Notes: generated from the sequence alone by a model not told the origin. A stretch of 64,000 bases of DNA from Peptoniphilus_B koenoeneniae (GCF_030812875.1 NZ_JAUSTN010000002.1:209004-273003), one strand, 5' to 3'. Numbered from the stretch's first letter, positions 24,821 through 34,081 are shown. Numbers and translations are program-made.

Positions 24821-26905
24821 TTACTCCAATTCAAAGTCTATTGTCCCTGCAATCAAATCTGCTCCTAGACATTTTACTTTTACCTTATCTCCCATGTGGT
24901 AGCTTTTATTACTTTGTGTACTTTTTGCACAAAATTCATTTTCATCATATTCAAAGTACTCGTCCATGGACTGATAGGACACTAAGCCTTCAATTAAATT
25001 TTGAAGTTGGACAAATATTCCGAAGTTTGTAACAGATGAGATTATACCTTCAAAAGATTCTCCTATGTGATCTTTCATGTATTCAGCCATTTTAACTGCA
25101 TCCACTTTTCTTTCGGCGCTTTGAGCAACTCTTTCCATCATTGAAGTTTTATCTGCTATTAAAGGCATTAGGGCTTCAAGACTTTTTATTCTTTTTTCAG
25201 AAAGTCTTCCATGAATTATATCTTTTATTACTCTATGAATTGTAAGGTCCGCATATCTTCTTATAGGTGATGTGAAGTGACAATAATATTTTGATGCAAG
25301 TCCAAAGTGTTTATCATTTACTTCCGAATATCTTGCCTTTTGCAAACTTCTAAGGGCAAGAGTTGAAACAAAAAGCTCTTCCGGACTTCCTTCCACTTTT
25401 TTTATAAGCTTTTGTATTTCTATAGGTTGCAGTTCTTGTGAAACTTTTACTTTTAAATCTAAATGTCTTATAGCTGCATTTAGGGTATCGATTTTTTCTT
25501 CTTCCGGTTCTTCGTGAATTCTGTATAAAAAGGGAACTTGCATCCAATAATAGGTTTCTGCAACTGTTTCATTGGCAAGTATCATAAATTCTTCTATAAG
25601 CTTATTGCCTATTCTTCTTTCGCTTATTTTTACTTCAAGAGGGTGGCCTTCCTCGTTAATGACAAACTCATTTTCTGGAAAGTCAAAATCTATAGCTCCC
25701 CTGTCTTCTCTTTTTTTCATTAAAATTTCAGCAAGTTCTTTTCCTAAATCCAGACTTTCATAAAGGCCTTCAAGACTTTCATGTTTTATTCCTTTTTCAA
25801 GATAGTCACTTACATTATCGTATACCAGTCTTCTTTTAGATTTTATTACAGATTCTTTTATTTCCGATTTTATTACTTTTCCTTTTTGATCCACTGTCAT
25901 TAGACAAGATAAGGTGAGCCTTTCAACTCCTTCATTTAAAGAACAAATGCCATTGGAAAGTTCAACTGGAAGCATAGGAATTACTTTGTCTATAAGGTAA
26001 TAGGAATTTCCTCTTTTAAAAGCTTCCTTATCAATATAAGAGGCTTCTTTTACATATTGACTTACATCTGCTATATGAACTCCCAAAAAATATGTCCCGT
26101 CTGTGTTTTTACAAACTTCTATAGCATCATCAAAGTCTTTTGAATCTTTTCCGTCTATTGTATAAATTGTATGGTCCCTAAAATCTGCCCTATCCTTTAA
26201 AGATTTTTCAGAAATTTCTTGGGGTATATATTTTGCTTCATTTAAAACTTTTTTCGGAAATTTTAAAGGTATATCAAAGCTTTGAGCTATGGAAAGTATA
26301 TCTACTCCCGGCTCCCCCACATAACCTAAGATGCCCTTTATTTTTCCTTCAGGGTTTTTATTTTTTTCGGCCCATTTTGTTATTTTTACTACTACTTTTT
26401 GTCCGTCTTGAGCGCCATTTATTTCTTCTTTTGGTATATAAATATCACTACTATATTTAGGATCATCAGGTATTACAAAACCATAGTCTTTTGAGGCTTG
26501 AAGTACTCCTATTATTTTTTCTTCCCCTCTTTTTATTATTTTTAAAACTTTTCCTTCTGGTTTTTTATCTTTCTGATCCTTTTTTATTTTTACAAGGACA
26601 ATATCCTTATTCATGGCAGAATTCATATCTTCTTTTGCAATATAAATGTCCTTTGCCATGTCAGATATTAAAAAGCCAAAACCTTTTTCGTTTCCCTGTA
26701 TTTTTCCTCTTACATATTTAACTCCGTCTACTAAAAAAATCTTTTCATGCTTATCTATAAAAATCTTTCCATCTTTTTCAAGACCATCAATCATTTTTAT
26801 AAATTCTTTTCTATTGTATTTATCTACTTGAAAGATTTTAGGAAGTTTTCCCAAACCAACGCCAGGATTTTCTTTAATATATTCTAAAATTTTATCTTCA
26901 ATCAT
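24821..26905 (-). CDS. rnr: Ribonuclease R
   Basis: This 694-residue 3'-5' exoribonuclease has the RNase R layout: an N-terminal winged-helix segment (to about residue 65), cold-shock OB domains, the RNB catalytic domain with IDGKDSKDFDDAIEV (metal-binding aspartates, near residue 250), and a C-terminal S1 domain (ISSVTNFGIFVQLQNLIEG, near residue 620). It lacks the long basic C-terminal tail of the E. coli protein, as is common in Firmicutes. It overlaps ddl by 1 nt and precedes smpB by 2 nt. It degrades structured RNA, including mRNA released in trans-translation. Confidence 0.96.
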   Translation of the reverse strand: MIEDKILEYIKENPGVGLGKLPKIFQVDKYNRKEFIKMIDGLEKDGKIFIDKHEKIFLVDGVKYVRGKIQGNEKGFGFLISDMAKDIYIAKEDMNSAMNKDIVLVKIKKDQKDKKPEGKVLKIIKRGEEKIIGVLQASKDYGFVIPDDPKYSSDIYIPKEEINGAQDGQKVVVKITKWAEKNKNPEGKIKGILGYVGEPGVDILSIAQSFDIPLKFPKKVLNEAKYIPQEISEKSLKDRADFRDHTIYTIDGKDSKDFDDAIEVCKNTDGTYFLGVHIADVSQYVKEASYIDKEAFKRGNSYYLIDKVIPMLPVELSNGICSLNEGVERLTLSCLMTVDQKGKVIKSEIKESVIKSKRRLVYDNVSDYLEKGIKHESLEGLYESLDLGKELAEILMKKREDRGAIDFDFPENEFVINEEGHPLEVKISERRIGNKLIEEFMILANETVAETYYWMQVPFLYRIHEEPEEEKIDTLNAAIRHLDLKVKVSQELQPIEIQKLIKKVEGSPEELFVSTLALRSLQKARYSEVNDKHFGLASKYYCHFTSPIRRYADLTIHRVIKDIIHGRLSEKRIKSLEALMPLIADKTSMMERVAQSAERKVDAVKMAEYMKDHIGESFEGIISSVTNFGIFVQLQNLIEGLVSYQSMDEYFEYDENEFCAKSTQSNKSYHMGDKVKVKCLGADLIAGTIDFELE

Positions 26906-28077
26906 TATAATTTCGCCCCATAAGTGGTTTTATTAAATAGATCTGAATCATAAGAATAAATGTTTTTATTTCTTTGTCCATTTCTTTTCTTTCCAAACTC
27001 AATAAGTTTTGTTATGAGGTCTGTCATTTTTATTCCCATAGGTTCAAAAAGATAAAAAGAAATTGATCCAGGCAGGGTATTGATTTCATTTACATAAACC
27101 TTATCCTTATCAACTAAAAAATCTACTCTTGCAACGCCATTTCCGTCTATAGCACAAAATGCTTTTTTAGCAAGATTTTCTATTTCTTCCTTCATCTCTT
27201 GAGAAATTTTAGCCGGTAGATTTTTTTCTTGATTTTTCATTCCTCCACCGCTTTTAGTTTTTCCAGATCCCATATATTTATCTTGATAAGATAAAAAGTC
27301 CTTCCATCCTAAGGGTTCTTCACAAAGGGAAGTTATAAGGTCATTTTCATAACCTAAAACAGCACAGTTTATTTCTCTTGGGCTTTCTACAGCTTTTTCA
27401 ACTAAGATTTTTCTATCATAATTTTTGGCAACTTCTATAGCTTCTATAAAAGAAGTTCTGTCCTTTGCCTTTGAAATTCCTACACTTGAGCCTAAGTTTG
27501 CAGGCTTTACAAAAAGAGGATAGCCTATTTTTTCAGCTTTTTCTATGATTTGGTCTTCATTAAAACCATCTCTGTAAAAATAAAAATAATCAGTCATTGG
27601 AATATTAAAAGAGCCGAAAACTTTTTTCATAAGAACCTTGTCCATACCCACTGCAGCTGCTGAAACTCCACAACCTATATAGGGTATTCCAATAAGTTCA
27701 AAAAGTCCTTGGATGCATCCATCTTCTCCAAAAGTTCCGTGAAGGGCAATAAATACTCCGTCTATTTTTTTATAAATTTGAGTCGATTCAGTCTTTTTAC
27801 TGAAAAGTCCTCCCTTTTCTTCCACTTGGGTATAAAGATTAAAATCTTTATAAATGGGCTTAAAAAATACTTCTTGAGTATTTTCAAATCTCTTATGTTT
27901 TATATTTCCGAAATCTTTAAGACCCTCTCCACTTAAGAATTTTCCGTCTTTTGTAATCAAAATAGGAATTGGATTAAATTTTGTCCTATCCATATTTTCC
28001 ACAACTTGCATCCCCGTTATTACGGAAACTTCATGTTCTACGCTTCTTCCCCCAAAAATAACTGCAATATTTTCCAT
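26905..28077 (-). CDS. ddl: D-alanine--D-alanine ligase
   Basis: This 390-residue ATP-grasp enzyme makes D-Ala-D-Ala for peptidoglycan. It shows IAVIFGGRSVEHEVSVITG at the N-terminus, FVKPANLGSSVGISKAKD, the omega-loop FLSYQDKYMGSGKTKSGG (a Lys-Tyr pair typical of D-Ala-D-Ala rather than D-lactate ligases), and VARVDFLVDKDKVYVNEINT with the magnesium ligands. It is slightly longer than the usual 350-370 residues because of two inserted loops (around residues 75-95 and 265-280). It lies directly after murF (3-nt gap), so substrate-making and substrate-using enzymes are coupled. Confidence 0.95.
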   Translation of the reverse strand: MENIAVIFGGRSVEHEVSVITGMQVVENMDRTKFNPIPILITKDGKFLSGEGLKDFGNIKHKRFENTQEVFFKPIYKDFNLYTQVEEKGGLFSKKTESTQIYKKIDGVFIALHGTFGEDGCIQGLFELIGIPYIGCGVSAAAVGMDKVLMKKVFGSFNIPMTDYFYFYRDGFNEDQIIEKAEKIGYPLFVKPANLGSSVGISKAKDRTSFIEAIEVAKNYDRKILVEKAVESPREINCAVLGYENDLITSLCEEPLGWKDFLSYQDKYMGSGKTKSGGGMKNQEKNLPAKISQEMKEEIENLAKKAFCAIDGNGVARVDFLVDKDKVYVNEINTLPGSISFYLFEPMGIKMTDLITKLIEFGKKRNGQRNKNIYSYDSDLFNKTTYGAKL

Positions 28078-28080
28078 TTT

Positions 28081-29604
28081 TTACTCCTCATAAGTATCCG
28101 GCAAATCATTTTCAAAAAGCACAACATCATTTGGTCTTGTGATTTTTGAAAGCTCAGACATTGCTTGATTTAAATTCTTTACAACTATAATTTTATCACT
28201 TTCAACTCCCATTTCCTCGAGACCTCTTTTAATAGGAGCTGTTCTTTTTATACCAACAAGAATGGAATAGTCGCAGACATCAGCCATAACTTTTCCTATC
28301 TTATAATTTTCCTCTTCTTCCATATCTCCCAGTTCAACCATACCGGGAGTTATAATTATCTTTCGTCCATTTTTAAAGGCACCTAAGACTTTTAAAGCGG
28401 CACGAAAACCTACAGGGTTTGAATTAAAAGCATCATCTATAACTATTACTCCATTTCCTCCCCCTTCAATTAAATTAAGTCTATGTTCAACGGGTTCTAC
28501 TTTTTTTATTCCATTCACAACTTCTTCAAGGCTCATTCCTAAAGTAAGAGCGGCTCCTGCAGCTCCCAGTAAATTTTGAATTGAATGTTCTCCCAAAAGT
28601 TTTGTTGTGCAAGGAAGAGATTTACCTTCATAGCTTAAATCAAAGCTTGAACCCCTTTCATCCAGGACTATATTTTCAGCCTTTAAACTTAATTTTTCAT
28701 TGTCTTTTAAACCGTATCTTATAGTCTTTTTTAAAGTTTTATCTGCAAGAGGCTTTACATAGTCGTTGTCATAATTAAAAATTGCAGTCCCATCTTCCGG
28801 AAGATTTTCAATTAATTCATACTTTGTCTTTTGTATATTTTCAATGGTCTTGAAAGATTGCATGTGAGTAGGCCCTACTGCAGTTAAAATTCCAATATCA
28901 GGCATAACAAGTTTTGCACACTCATCTATTTCTCCAGGTTTATAGGCTCCCATTTCAGCAATAAAAATCTGACTTTCCTCTTCTAGGTCATTATTTATAA
29001 CCTTTGAAAGTCCCATGGGGGTGTTGTAAGAAGAAGGTGAATTTTGTACCTTAAACTTTTCCCTTAAAATTGTTTCCAAATAAAATTTTACACTGGTCTT
29101 TCCAAAAGAACCTGTGATGCCCACTACTTTAAGACCATTTTTTTTATATTTTATTATTTTTTCCTGAGCGGATTTATAAAATCCCATATTAATTTTCTTT
29201 TCTAAAGGACTTCTTATTCCATTGGCAATTAAAAGAATTAAGGGTTGAATAAGAGCTATCAATAAAACAAGAACAATTATTACAAGACCTAAGTCATTGA
29301 ATTTTGCAAATAAAAGACCCAAAACTCCTGCAAAAAGAACTGAATTTATAAATAAAAATAGTTTATATAACCTCTTTGCCCTGTCAGTCATCACAAGGGG
29401 AGTTTTTGCATCTGTAGTATTTGTAAAAGAAAAAACCTTATTTAAATTTTCTTTAAGCCATATAGCAAATTTAGAATTGTTATATTCTTCAATTTGCAAC
29501 ATATTAAGCATGTATCTTCCCCTTGCCAGGCATAATAAATAACCTAAAAAAACATATACCAAGTAAAGAGTAAGACGTAATATATCTAAAATTCCAAAAT
29601 TCAT
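28081..29604 (-). CDS. murF: MurF-like UDP-MurNAc-tripeptide--D-Ala-D-Ala ligase with N-terminal membrane segments
   Basis: This 507-residue protein has two parts. Residues 1 to about 135 hold hydrophobic helices (TLYLVYVFLGYLLCLA; SVLFAGVLGLLFAKF; LGLVIIVLVLLIALIQPLIL). The rest is a Mur ligase with P-loop VVGITGSFGKTSVKFYL, GAYKPGEIDECAKL, AVGPTHMQSF, EPVEHRLNLIEGG and DDAFNSNPVGFRAAL. The call MurF rather than MurT or CapB rests on the EHR and DDAFNSNP motifs and on the adjacent ddl. The membrane part would tether the last cytoplasmic Mur step near MraY. It overlaps the hydrolase gene by 4 nt. Confidence 0.85.
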   Translation of the reverse strand: MNFGILDILRLTLYLVYVFLGYLLCLARGRYMLNMLQIEEYNNSKFAIWLKENLNKVFSFTNTTDAKTPLVMTDRAKRLYKLFLFINSVLFAGVLGLLFAKFNDLGLVIIVLVLLIALIQPLILLIANGIRSPLEKKINMGFYKSAQEKIIKYKKNGLKVVGITGSFGKTSVKFYLETILREKFKVQNSPSSYNTPMGLSKVINNDLEEESQIFIAEMGAYKPGEIDECAKLVMPDIGILTAVGPTHMQSFKTIENIQKTKYELIENLPEDGTAIFNYDNDYVKPLADKTLKKTIRYGLKDNEKLSLKAENIVLDERGSSFDLSYEGKSLPCTTKLLGEHSIQNLLGAAGAALTLGMSLEEVVNGIKKVEPVEHRLNLIEGGGNGVIVIDDAFNSNPVGFRAALKVLGAFKNGRKIIITPGMVELGDMEEEENYKIGKVMADVCDYSILVGIKRTAPIKRGLEEMGVESDKIIVVKNLNQAMSELSKITRPNDVVLFENDLPDTYEE

Positions 29605-30377
29605 TTAATTTCTCCTAAATAAGATCTAAGAACAGGACCGAAAGAATTAAAATCATCAAGATAAGAGTAGTGCCCCCCATCTAAAACCACAAGTCCTGAA
29701 TTTTTTATTTTTTTATTAAAAACCTCCCCCATATAAAGAGGAGTTGCATCGTCATTTTTGCCCCATATTAAAAGAGTATCTGCCTTAATTTTTTCAAAAT
29801 AAGACTCCGTAGACTCATTTACAACTTTTACAAAAATTTTTCTCATTATTCCCTGAGCCGCATTATAATCATCGGAACCGCGAGATTTTTTAAAACTTTC
29901 CAGTTTTTTTTCTCCAATAAAGGGTTTAAAAATCCTGTAAATATTTTTCATAAGCTTATAGGAATAAACTTTAAAATAATAGTCAAAAGTTCTCTTAGGT
30001 AAAACCCCTGAAGCATCAATTAAAACCAGCCCCTTAACTTTTTCCGGATACTTTGCGGCAAAAATGCTTAAAGTTTTTCCGCCAAAGGAATGACCTATAA
30101 AACTTGCAGATTTTAAATTTAACTTATCTAAAATTTTTTTTAAAAATTCACTATATTCATAAGTGCCCCAGACTTCATTAGGCGCATCAGAAGCCCCAAA
30201 TCCAGGTGCATCATAAGCAAAGACATATCTATCTTCAATTAAATTAAAAATTGGCATTATAGACTCGATATAGGCGCCCCAGCCATGTAAAATTATAAGG
30301 GCATCATCTTTATTTTTATCTCCCTTATCAATATAGGCAATATTTATATCATCTATTTTTAAATTTTTCTTAATCAT
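29601..30377 (-). CDS. Alpha/beta-fold hydrolase
   Basis: This 258-residue protein has the complete catalytic triad of the alpha/beta hydrolase family: the oxyanion segment LHGWGAYIESI, nucleophile elbow FIGHSFGGKTLS (Ser about residue 97), an acid in LLIWGKNDDATPL and the late His in LDGGHYSYLDDF. A cap region lies between the elbow and the acid. There is no signal peptide. The substrate is unknown; position just before murF and ddl hints at a cell-envelope or lipid ester, which is inference. It overlaps its neighbours by 4 nt on both sides. Confidence 0.88.
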   Translation of the reverse strand: MIKKNLKIDDINIAYIDKGDKNKDDALIILHGWGAYIESIMPIFNLIEDRYVFAYDAPGFGASDAPNEVWGTYEYSEFLKKILDKLNLKSASFIGHSFGGKTLSIFAAKYPEKVKGLVLIDASGVLPKRTFDYYFKVYSYKLMKNIYRIFKPFIGEKKLESFKKSRGSDDYNAAQGIMRKIFVKVVNESTESYFEKIKADTLLIWGKNDDATPLYMGEVFNKKIKNSGLVVLDGGHYSYLDDFNSFGPVLRSYLGEIK

Positions 30378-30784
30378 TTCAAATCTTCTTCATCAATGTA
30401 GATGTAGCTTTCTCTTTTATTTTCCTTATTGTAATTTTCTTCAAAGTGTTTGGAATTAACATCTAAGTTGTCGTCACTTATATCTGATTCCTGCATTGCC
30501 AATTTTAAAGAATTTTCAAGAGCCATTATTCTCGCAAGAATAGGTTCAATTTTAAGGGCAAGACCATCAAGATCAACTTCTTTATTATTATAAAACTTAT
30601 CATAATAAAGTCTTCCCAATTCTTCATATGTATCTTTCAGTTTTTTTTCTTCTTTAACAATTTCCAAACGAATTTTACCGGTTTTCTTTATTTTTTTTGC
30701 ATTATTTTTTAAATTCACACTTATTCCTTGAAGACTTTCAGTGATATCTCCCAAATTGTTAAAAAGTTCATCTAATAAACCCAT
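30374..30784 (-). CDS. Small coiled-coil protein of unknown function
   Basis: This 136-residue protein starts MGLLDELFNNLGDITESLQG and is rich in Lys, Glu and Leu, with a probable coiled coil over residues 15 to 95 and an acidic tail ending IYIDEEDLK. It has no signal peptide or cysteine motif. I do not recognise a family. As first gene of the operon leading to the hydrolase, MurF, Ddl, RNase R and SmpB, it has GAGAGGTG upstream and a TATAAT at 30801-30806. It may be a scaffold or membrane-associated accessory factor, but there is no direct evidence. Confidence 0.75.
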   Translation of the reverse strand: MGLLDELFNNLGDITESLQGISVNLKNNAKKIKKTGKIRLEIVKEEKKLKDTYEELGRLYYDKFYNNKEVDLDGLALKIEPILARIMALENSLKLAMQESDISDDNLDVNSKHFEENYNKENKRESYIYIDEEDLK

Positions 30785-30800
30785 AATTCACCTCTCTATC

Positions 30801-30806
30801 ATTATA
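30801..30806 (-). promoter_or_regulatory. -10 box of the coiled-coil/murF/ddl/rnr/smpB operon
   Basis: A consensus TATAAT (TGATATAAT context) on the minus strand is 17 nt ahead of the first ATG and just before the GAGAGGTG ribosome site. No clear -35 is seen. Confidence 0.5.
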
Positions 30807-30865
30807 TCAAAAATAAAACTTTTTAAAAATATTTAAGATGGGTATCATTAATTTAGGAGGTAATT

Positions 30866-31105
30866 ATGGAAAATTTAAGATTATATGTAAGAACAGTTTG
30901 TCCTTTTTGCAGAAAGGTAGAAAAATTTCTTGAAGAAAAAAATATAAGTGCAGTTGAAATAATAAACATTGATGAAGATAAGGAAGCTGAAAAGTTTTTA
31001 GTTGAAAAGGGTGGCAAACGCCAAGTGCCTTGTCTTTTCATTGGAGATAAGCCCATGTATGAATCCATGGACATTATAAATTATTTAAAAGAAACTTTTG
31101 CTTAA
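30866..31105 (+). CDS. Glutaredoxin-like thiol-disulfide protein
   Basis: This 79-residue protein has a thioredoxin-fold glutaredoxin core: LYVRTVCPFCRKVEKFL gives the CPFC redox motif at about residues 12-15, RQVPCLFIGDKP gives the cis-proline loop, and MYESMDIINYLKE gives the C-terminal helix motif also seen in GST N-terminal domains. An extra Cys follows the cis-Pro. It has an AGGAGG ribosome site 6 nt ahead and its own terminator, so it is a single gene running opposite to its neighbours. The reductant is unknown because glutathione use is uncertain in such anaerobes. Confidence 0.9.
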   Translation: MENLRLYVRTVCPFCRKVEKFLEEKNISAVEIINIDEDKEAEKFLVEKGGKRQVPCLFIGDKPMYESMDIINYLKETFA

Positions 31106-31109
31106 TTAA

Positions 31110-31147
31110 AAAACCCTAAAATCTAAAAAAATTTTAGGGTTTTTTTT
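31110..31147. terminator. Bidirectional terminator between the glutaredoxin and amidase genes
   Basis: The stem AAACCCTAAAAT / ATTTTAGGGTTT is flanked by A and T runs on both sides and lies between convergent genes. Confidence 0.85.
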
Positions 31148-32138
31148 AATTACTTTTTATTATGGGAGAATAAAATTTTACATCTAATTTTTCTGGGATT
31201 ATCTCATTTAATTTTGCCAAGGTGTGGGCTGAATATTTTATTAAAATCGTGTCATTATAAGTTATTAATCCTACATGGGAAAAATTGTTCCAATATACAA
31301 CTGAACCTTCCACTGCAAGAGATCTGTTTTTTATTAGGCCATGAATATTATTTTTTTCAAGATATTTAACCAAGCCTGTTTTTTCTCTTCCATAACCTGT
31401 AGAAATATAATTTATATGTTGAGGTTTAAAATCCTCATTTTCTTTAAGGCCTCCTGCAACTAAACATTGGGACACAAAATTTGCACAATCATTTTGGTAT
31501 TGTGGCTCTCTATTCCAATTTTCTCTACAATATTTTACCGACTTATCCAAATTAAAGACTGGTTTTTTAAAATAAGCAAAGGATTTTACCGCCCTTTGAC
31601 CCCTTTTATACAAAATATCATCATCTATTTTCAGATTTGTTATGGGCAGATAATCTTTATTTTTCTTAAGTTTTAAATCTTCCACCTTATTTTTTCCATA
31701 GGGCAAAAAGAAATTTATACTTGTTTCTTGATTTTTATTATAATTTTTATTTGCTAAGCTCAGAAGGTATTTTTTATATTTTAAAAACTGGGGATCTTTT
31801 ATTTTGCTGTCCTCTAAAGCTTTAAAAAATGGTAAGTCTTCCGGCTTTTTATTAAGGGTCATTTTAAAGTTTCCAGTAAAACTTATCCCTCCATCTTCTT
31901 CTTTTATTTTTTTTATTTTTATATTTTTAAGGTCATAATAAGCCTTATAATTTTCTTTTAAATACTTTTCAAGAGGCTCTTTTAAATCTTTAAGGACTTT
32001 ATGATTTTCTTTTCCTATATGTAAAAAATTTAAATTTCCTCTTTGTAAAAATCTTCCAGCATTTAAAATGAGAAAAATTAAAAATATTAAAAAGATTAAT
32101 CTTATTATTGTTTTAAATATAAATTTTATAAATTTCAT
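31146..32138 (-). CDS. Membrane-anchored protein with C-terminal Amidase_6-type domain
   Basis: This about 330-residue protein begins MKFIKFIFKTIIRLIFLIFL, one signal-anchor helix, and should face outward. The C-terminal half matches the Amidase_6 pattern: YQNDCANFVSQCLVAGG with the likely catalytic Cys, EGSVVYWNNFSHVGLITY with the His, and a late His in KYSAHTLAKL. Such domains are thought to cut amide bonds in cell-wall material; the substrate here is unknown. An upstream in-frame TTG overlaps the ribosome site GGAGGG; the ATG at 32136-32138, 5 nt after that site, is the better start. It is convergent with the glutaredoxin gene. Confidence 0.82.
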   Translation of the reverse strand: MKFIKFIFKTIIRLIFLIFLIFLILNAGRFLQRGNLNFLHIGKENHKVLKDLKEPLEKYLKENYKAYYDLKNIKIKKIKEEDGGISFTGNFKMTLNKKPEDLPFFKALEDSKIKDPQFLKYKKYLLSLANKNYNKNQETSINFFLPYGKNKVEDLKLKKNKDYLPITNLKIDDDILYKRGQRAVKSFAYFKKPVFNLDKSVKYCRENWNREPQYQNDCANFVSQCLVAGGLKENEDFKPQHINYISTGYGREKTGLVKYLEKNNIHGLIKNRSLAVEGSVVYWNNFSHVGLITYNDTILIKYSAHTLAKLNEIIPEKLDVKFYSPIIKSN

Positions 32139-32222
32139 ATTTTCCCTCCACAAATAATATAACTTAGAGAATTTAAATATTTGTGAATTAAATCTTAAGA
32201 AAATATAAAATCTTATTAAAAA

Positions 32223-32250
32223 AAAAGAAGGCTTTAAAAAACCTTCTTTT
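32223..32250 (-). terminator. Terminator of arcC
   Basis: The stem AAAAGAAGG / CCTTCTTTT with a 10-nt loop is followed by a T run on the minus strand and lies 12 nt after the carbamate kinase stop. Confidence 0.8.
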
Positions 32251-32261
32251 AAAAAATTATA

Positions 32262-33200
32262 TTAATTATTAACTATTGTTGTTCCTGTCTTGCCAGCAAT
32301 TCCGTCTTTTGCAGATTCAAGGCTTGTGATTAGTGCCTTGTTTCCTTTTTTAGAGTTTACAAAGCTTAGTGCTGCTTCTACTTTTGGAAGCATTGAACCA
32401 GGTGCAAATTCTCCTGCTTCAATATATTTGTGTGCATCTGCTATTGTAAGTTCGTTTAACCATTCTTGATCTGGCTTTCCAAATCTTATGGCAACTTTTT
32501 CTACTGCTGTTAAAATTACAAGCATATCAGCATCTACAAGTTCTGCAAGTTTTGCTGATGTGAAGTCTTTGTCTATTACTGCTGCTACTCCTTCAAGTTG
32601 TCCGTCTTTTTTAATAACGGGGATTCCTCCTCCGCCACCGGCTATTACTACTTGATTTGCTTTTAAAATTGCATTTATTGATGCTTTTTCTACTATATCA
32701 ACAGGCTTTGGTGATGCTACAACTCTTCTGTAACCTCTTCCTGCGTCTTCTTTAAAGGTATATCCTTTTTCAGCTACTATTTTATCAGCTTCTTCTTTTG
32801 AGTAGAATGATCCTATTGGTTTTGTAGGATTTGAAAAAGCAGGATCCTTTTCATCTACTAAAACTTGTGTTACTAAAGTTACTACAGATTTATCAACTTT
32901 TCTTTTTGCAAGTTCATTTTCAATTGCATTTTGAAGATGATAGCCAATGTATCCTTGACTCATTGCTCCACATTCAGGGAAAGGCATAGCAGGTGTTTTT
33001 GCTGCTGATTCGCTTGCTGCTGTCATTGCAAGATTAATCATACCTACTTGAGGACCGTTTCCATGTCCTATTACAACTTCATTTCCTGCTTCAATTAAAT
33101 CTACTATTGATTCAGCAGTTATTTTTACTGCTTCTTTTTGTTCTTCAGGCGTATTTCCAAGTGCATTTCCGCCAAGTGCAAGTACTATTCTTTTGCCCAT
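32262..33200 (-). CDS. arcC: Carbamate kinase
   Basis: This 312-residue enzyme converts carbamoyl phosphate and ADP to ATP, ammonia and CO2, the last step of the arginine deiminase route. It shows RIVLALGGNALGNTPEEQ at the start, VIGHGNGPQVGMINLAM, GRGYRRVVASPKPVDIVE, VIAGGGGGIPVI and the C-terminal GTTIV. The ATG at 33198-33200 is 6 nt after GAGGTG; an in-frame GTG upstream overlaps that site. It is monocistronic here: arcA and arcB are not adjacent, so carbamoyl phosphate may come from another catabolic pathway or from arc genes elsewhere. Confidence 0.95.
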   Translation of the reverse strand: MGKRIVLALGGNALGNTPEEQKEAVKITAESIVDLIEAGNEVVIGHGNGPQVGMINLAMTAASESAAKTPAMPFPECGAMSQGYIGYHLQNAIENELAKRKVDKSVVTLVTQVLVDEKDPAFSNPTKPIGSFYSKEEADKIVAEKGYTFKEDAGRGYRRVVASPKPVDIVEKASINAILKANQVVIAGGGGGIPVIKKDGQLEGVAAVIDKDFTSAKLAELVDADMLVILTAVEKVAIRFGKPDQEWLNELTIADAHKYIEAGEFAPGSMLPKVEAALSFVNSKKGNKALITSLESAKDGIAGKTGTTIVNN

Positions 33201-33231
33201 TTTATTCACCTCATATTATTTTTTAAAATGT

Positions 33232-33263
33232 AATAAACCGATTGAATTATTAATCGGTTTATT
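33232..33263. promoter_or_regulatory. 12-bp stem-loop upstream of arcC
   Basis: The arms AATAAACCGATT / AATCGGTTTATT enclose an 8-nt loop, with a T run after it on the plus strand only. It lies in the space upstream of arcC, where no plus-strand gene ends. The rest of 33210-33499 is very AT-rich and shows no gene. Confidence 0.5.
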
Positions 33264-33499
33264 TTTATGAAAACATTTTAATTATCTTTTTTACATTTAT
33301 ATTATATTAAAAATATTAAAATTTTTCTTTCTTATTCTTTAAAATACTTATTGTTTGCAATTTTTTGGTATTAAATACAAAAATATTTTATGTTTTTCTC
33401 TGATTTTTTATTTTTTCCTAATTTTATTCTTAGGAAATCGTCTTTTTATTTTGTTTTAATTTTTTATTTTTGGATAAATTTATTACGAAAGGAGTTTTT

Positions 33500-34081
33500 A
33501 TGAAAGATTTAATAATTTTACTTGCAGAAGGTTTTGAGGAAGTGGAAGCTCTCACTGTTTTAGACATGGCAAGAAGAGCAAATCTTATTTGTGATTTAGT
33601 TTCAACGGAAAAGGAACTTCTTGTTTTAAGCTCCCATAATGTTAAAATTAAGGCTGATAAGTTGTTGGAAGATATAAATCCCAATCATTACAGGGCTCTT
33701 TATATTCCTGGCGGTCTTCCTGGAGCTGTGAATTTATCAGAAAATAAAAAGGTCCTTAACTTAATAAAAGACTTTTATGAAGACGGAAAACTTGTTTGTG
33801 CAATTTGTGCCGGCCCTATTGCTTTAGATAAGGCAGGACTTTTAAAAGACAAAAGTTTTACATGTTTTCCCGGATTTCAAGAAAATTTAAGTATTAAAAA
33901 TCCAAAAGATCTTCCAATCTGCATTGATGATAATATGGTAACTGCCATGGGCCCCGGTCTTGCAATTGCCATGGGAATGAAAATTGTTGAGCTTTTAAAA
34001 AATAAAGCTGAAATGGAAACGATGGCTCAGGGATTTTTAATTCCAAAGCTCCGTCAATTTATAAAAGACGATTTAATTTAA
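33500..34081 (+). CDS. DJ-1/PfpI family protein
   Basis: This 193-residue protein is a DJ-1-type member of the class I glutamine amidotransferase-like fold. It starts MKDLIILLAEGFEEVEALTV, with the Glu of AEGFEE expected near the active site, and has the nucleophile elbow Cys in KLVCAICAGPIALDKAGLL. TAMGPGLAIAMGMKIVELL matches the C-terminal helix of the family. Roles in the family include glyoxalase or chaperone/deglycase activity; which applies here is unknown. The ATG at 33500 is chosen because AAAGGAG ends 5 nt before it; the longer frame from 33470 has no ribosome site. Confidence 0.92.
   Translation: MKDLIILLAEGFEEVEALTVLDMARRANLICDLVSTEKELLVLSSHNVKIKADKLLEDINPNHYRALYIPGGLPGAVNLSENKKVLNLIKDFYEDGKLVCAICAGPIALDKAGLLKDKSFTCFPGFQENLSIKNPKDLPICIDDNMVTAMGPGLAIAMGMKIVELLKNKAEMETMAQGFLIPKLRQFIKDDLI

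Noticed and set aside
26905..28077. Ddl as a vancomycin-resistance D-Ala-D-Lac ligase
   Set aside because: The omega loop has the Lys-Tyr pair of ordinary D-Ala-D-Ala ligases and no vanH or vanX neighbours.
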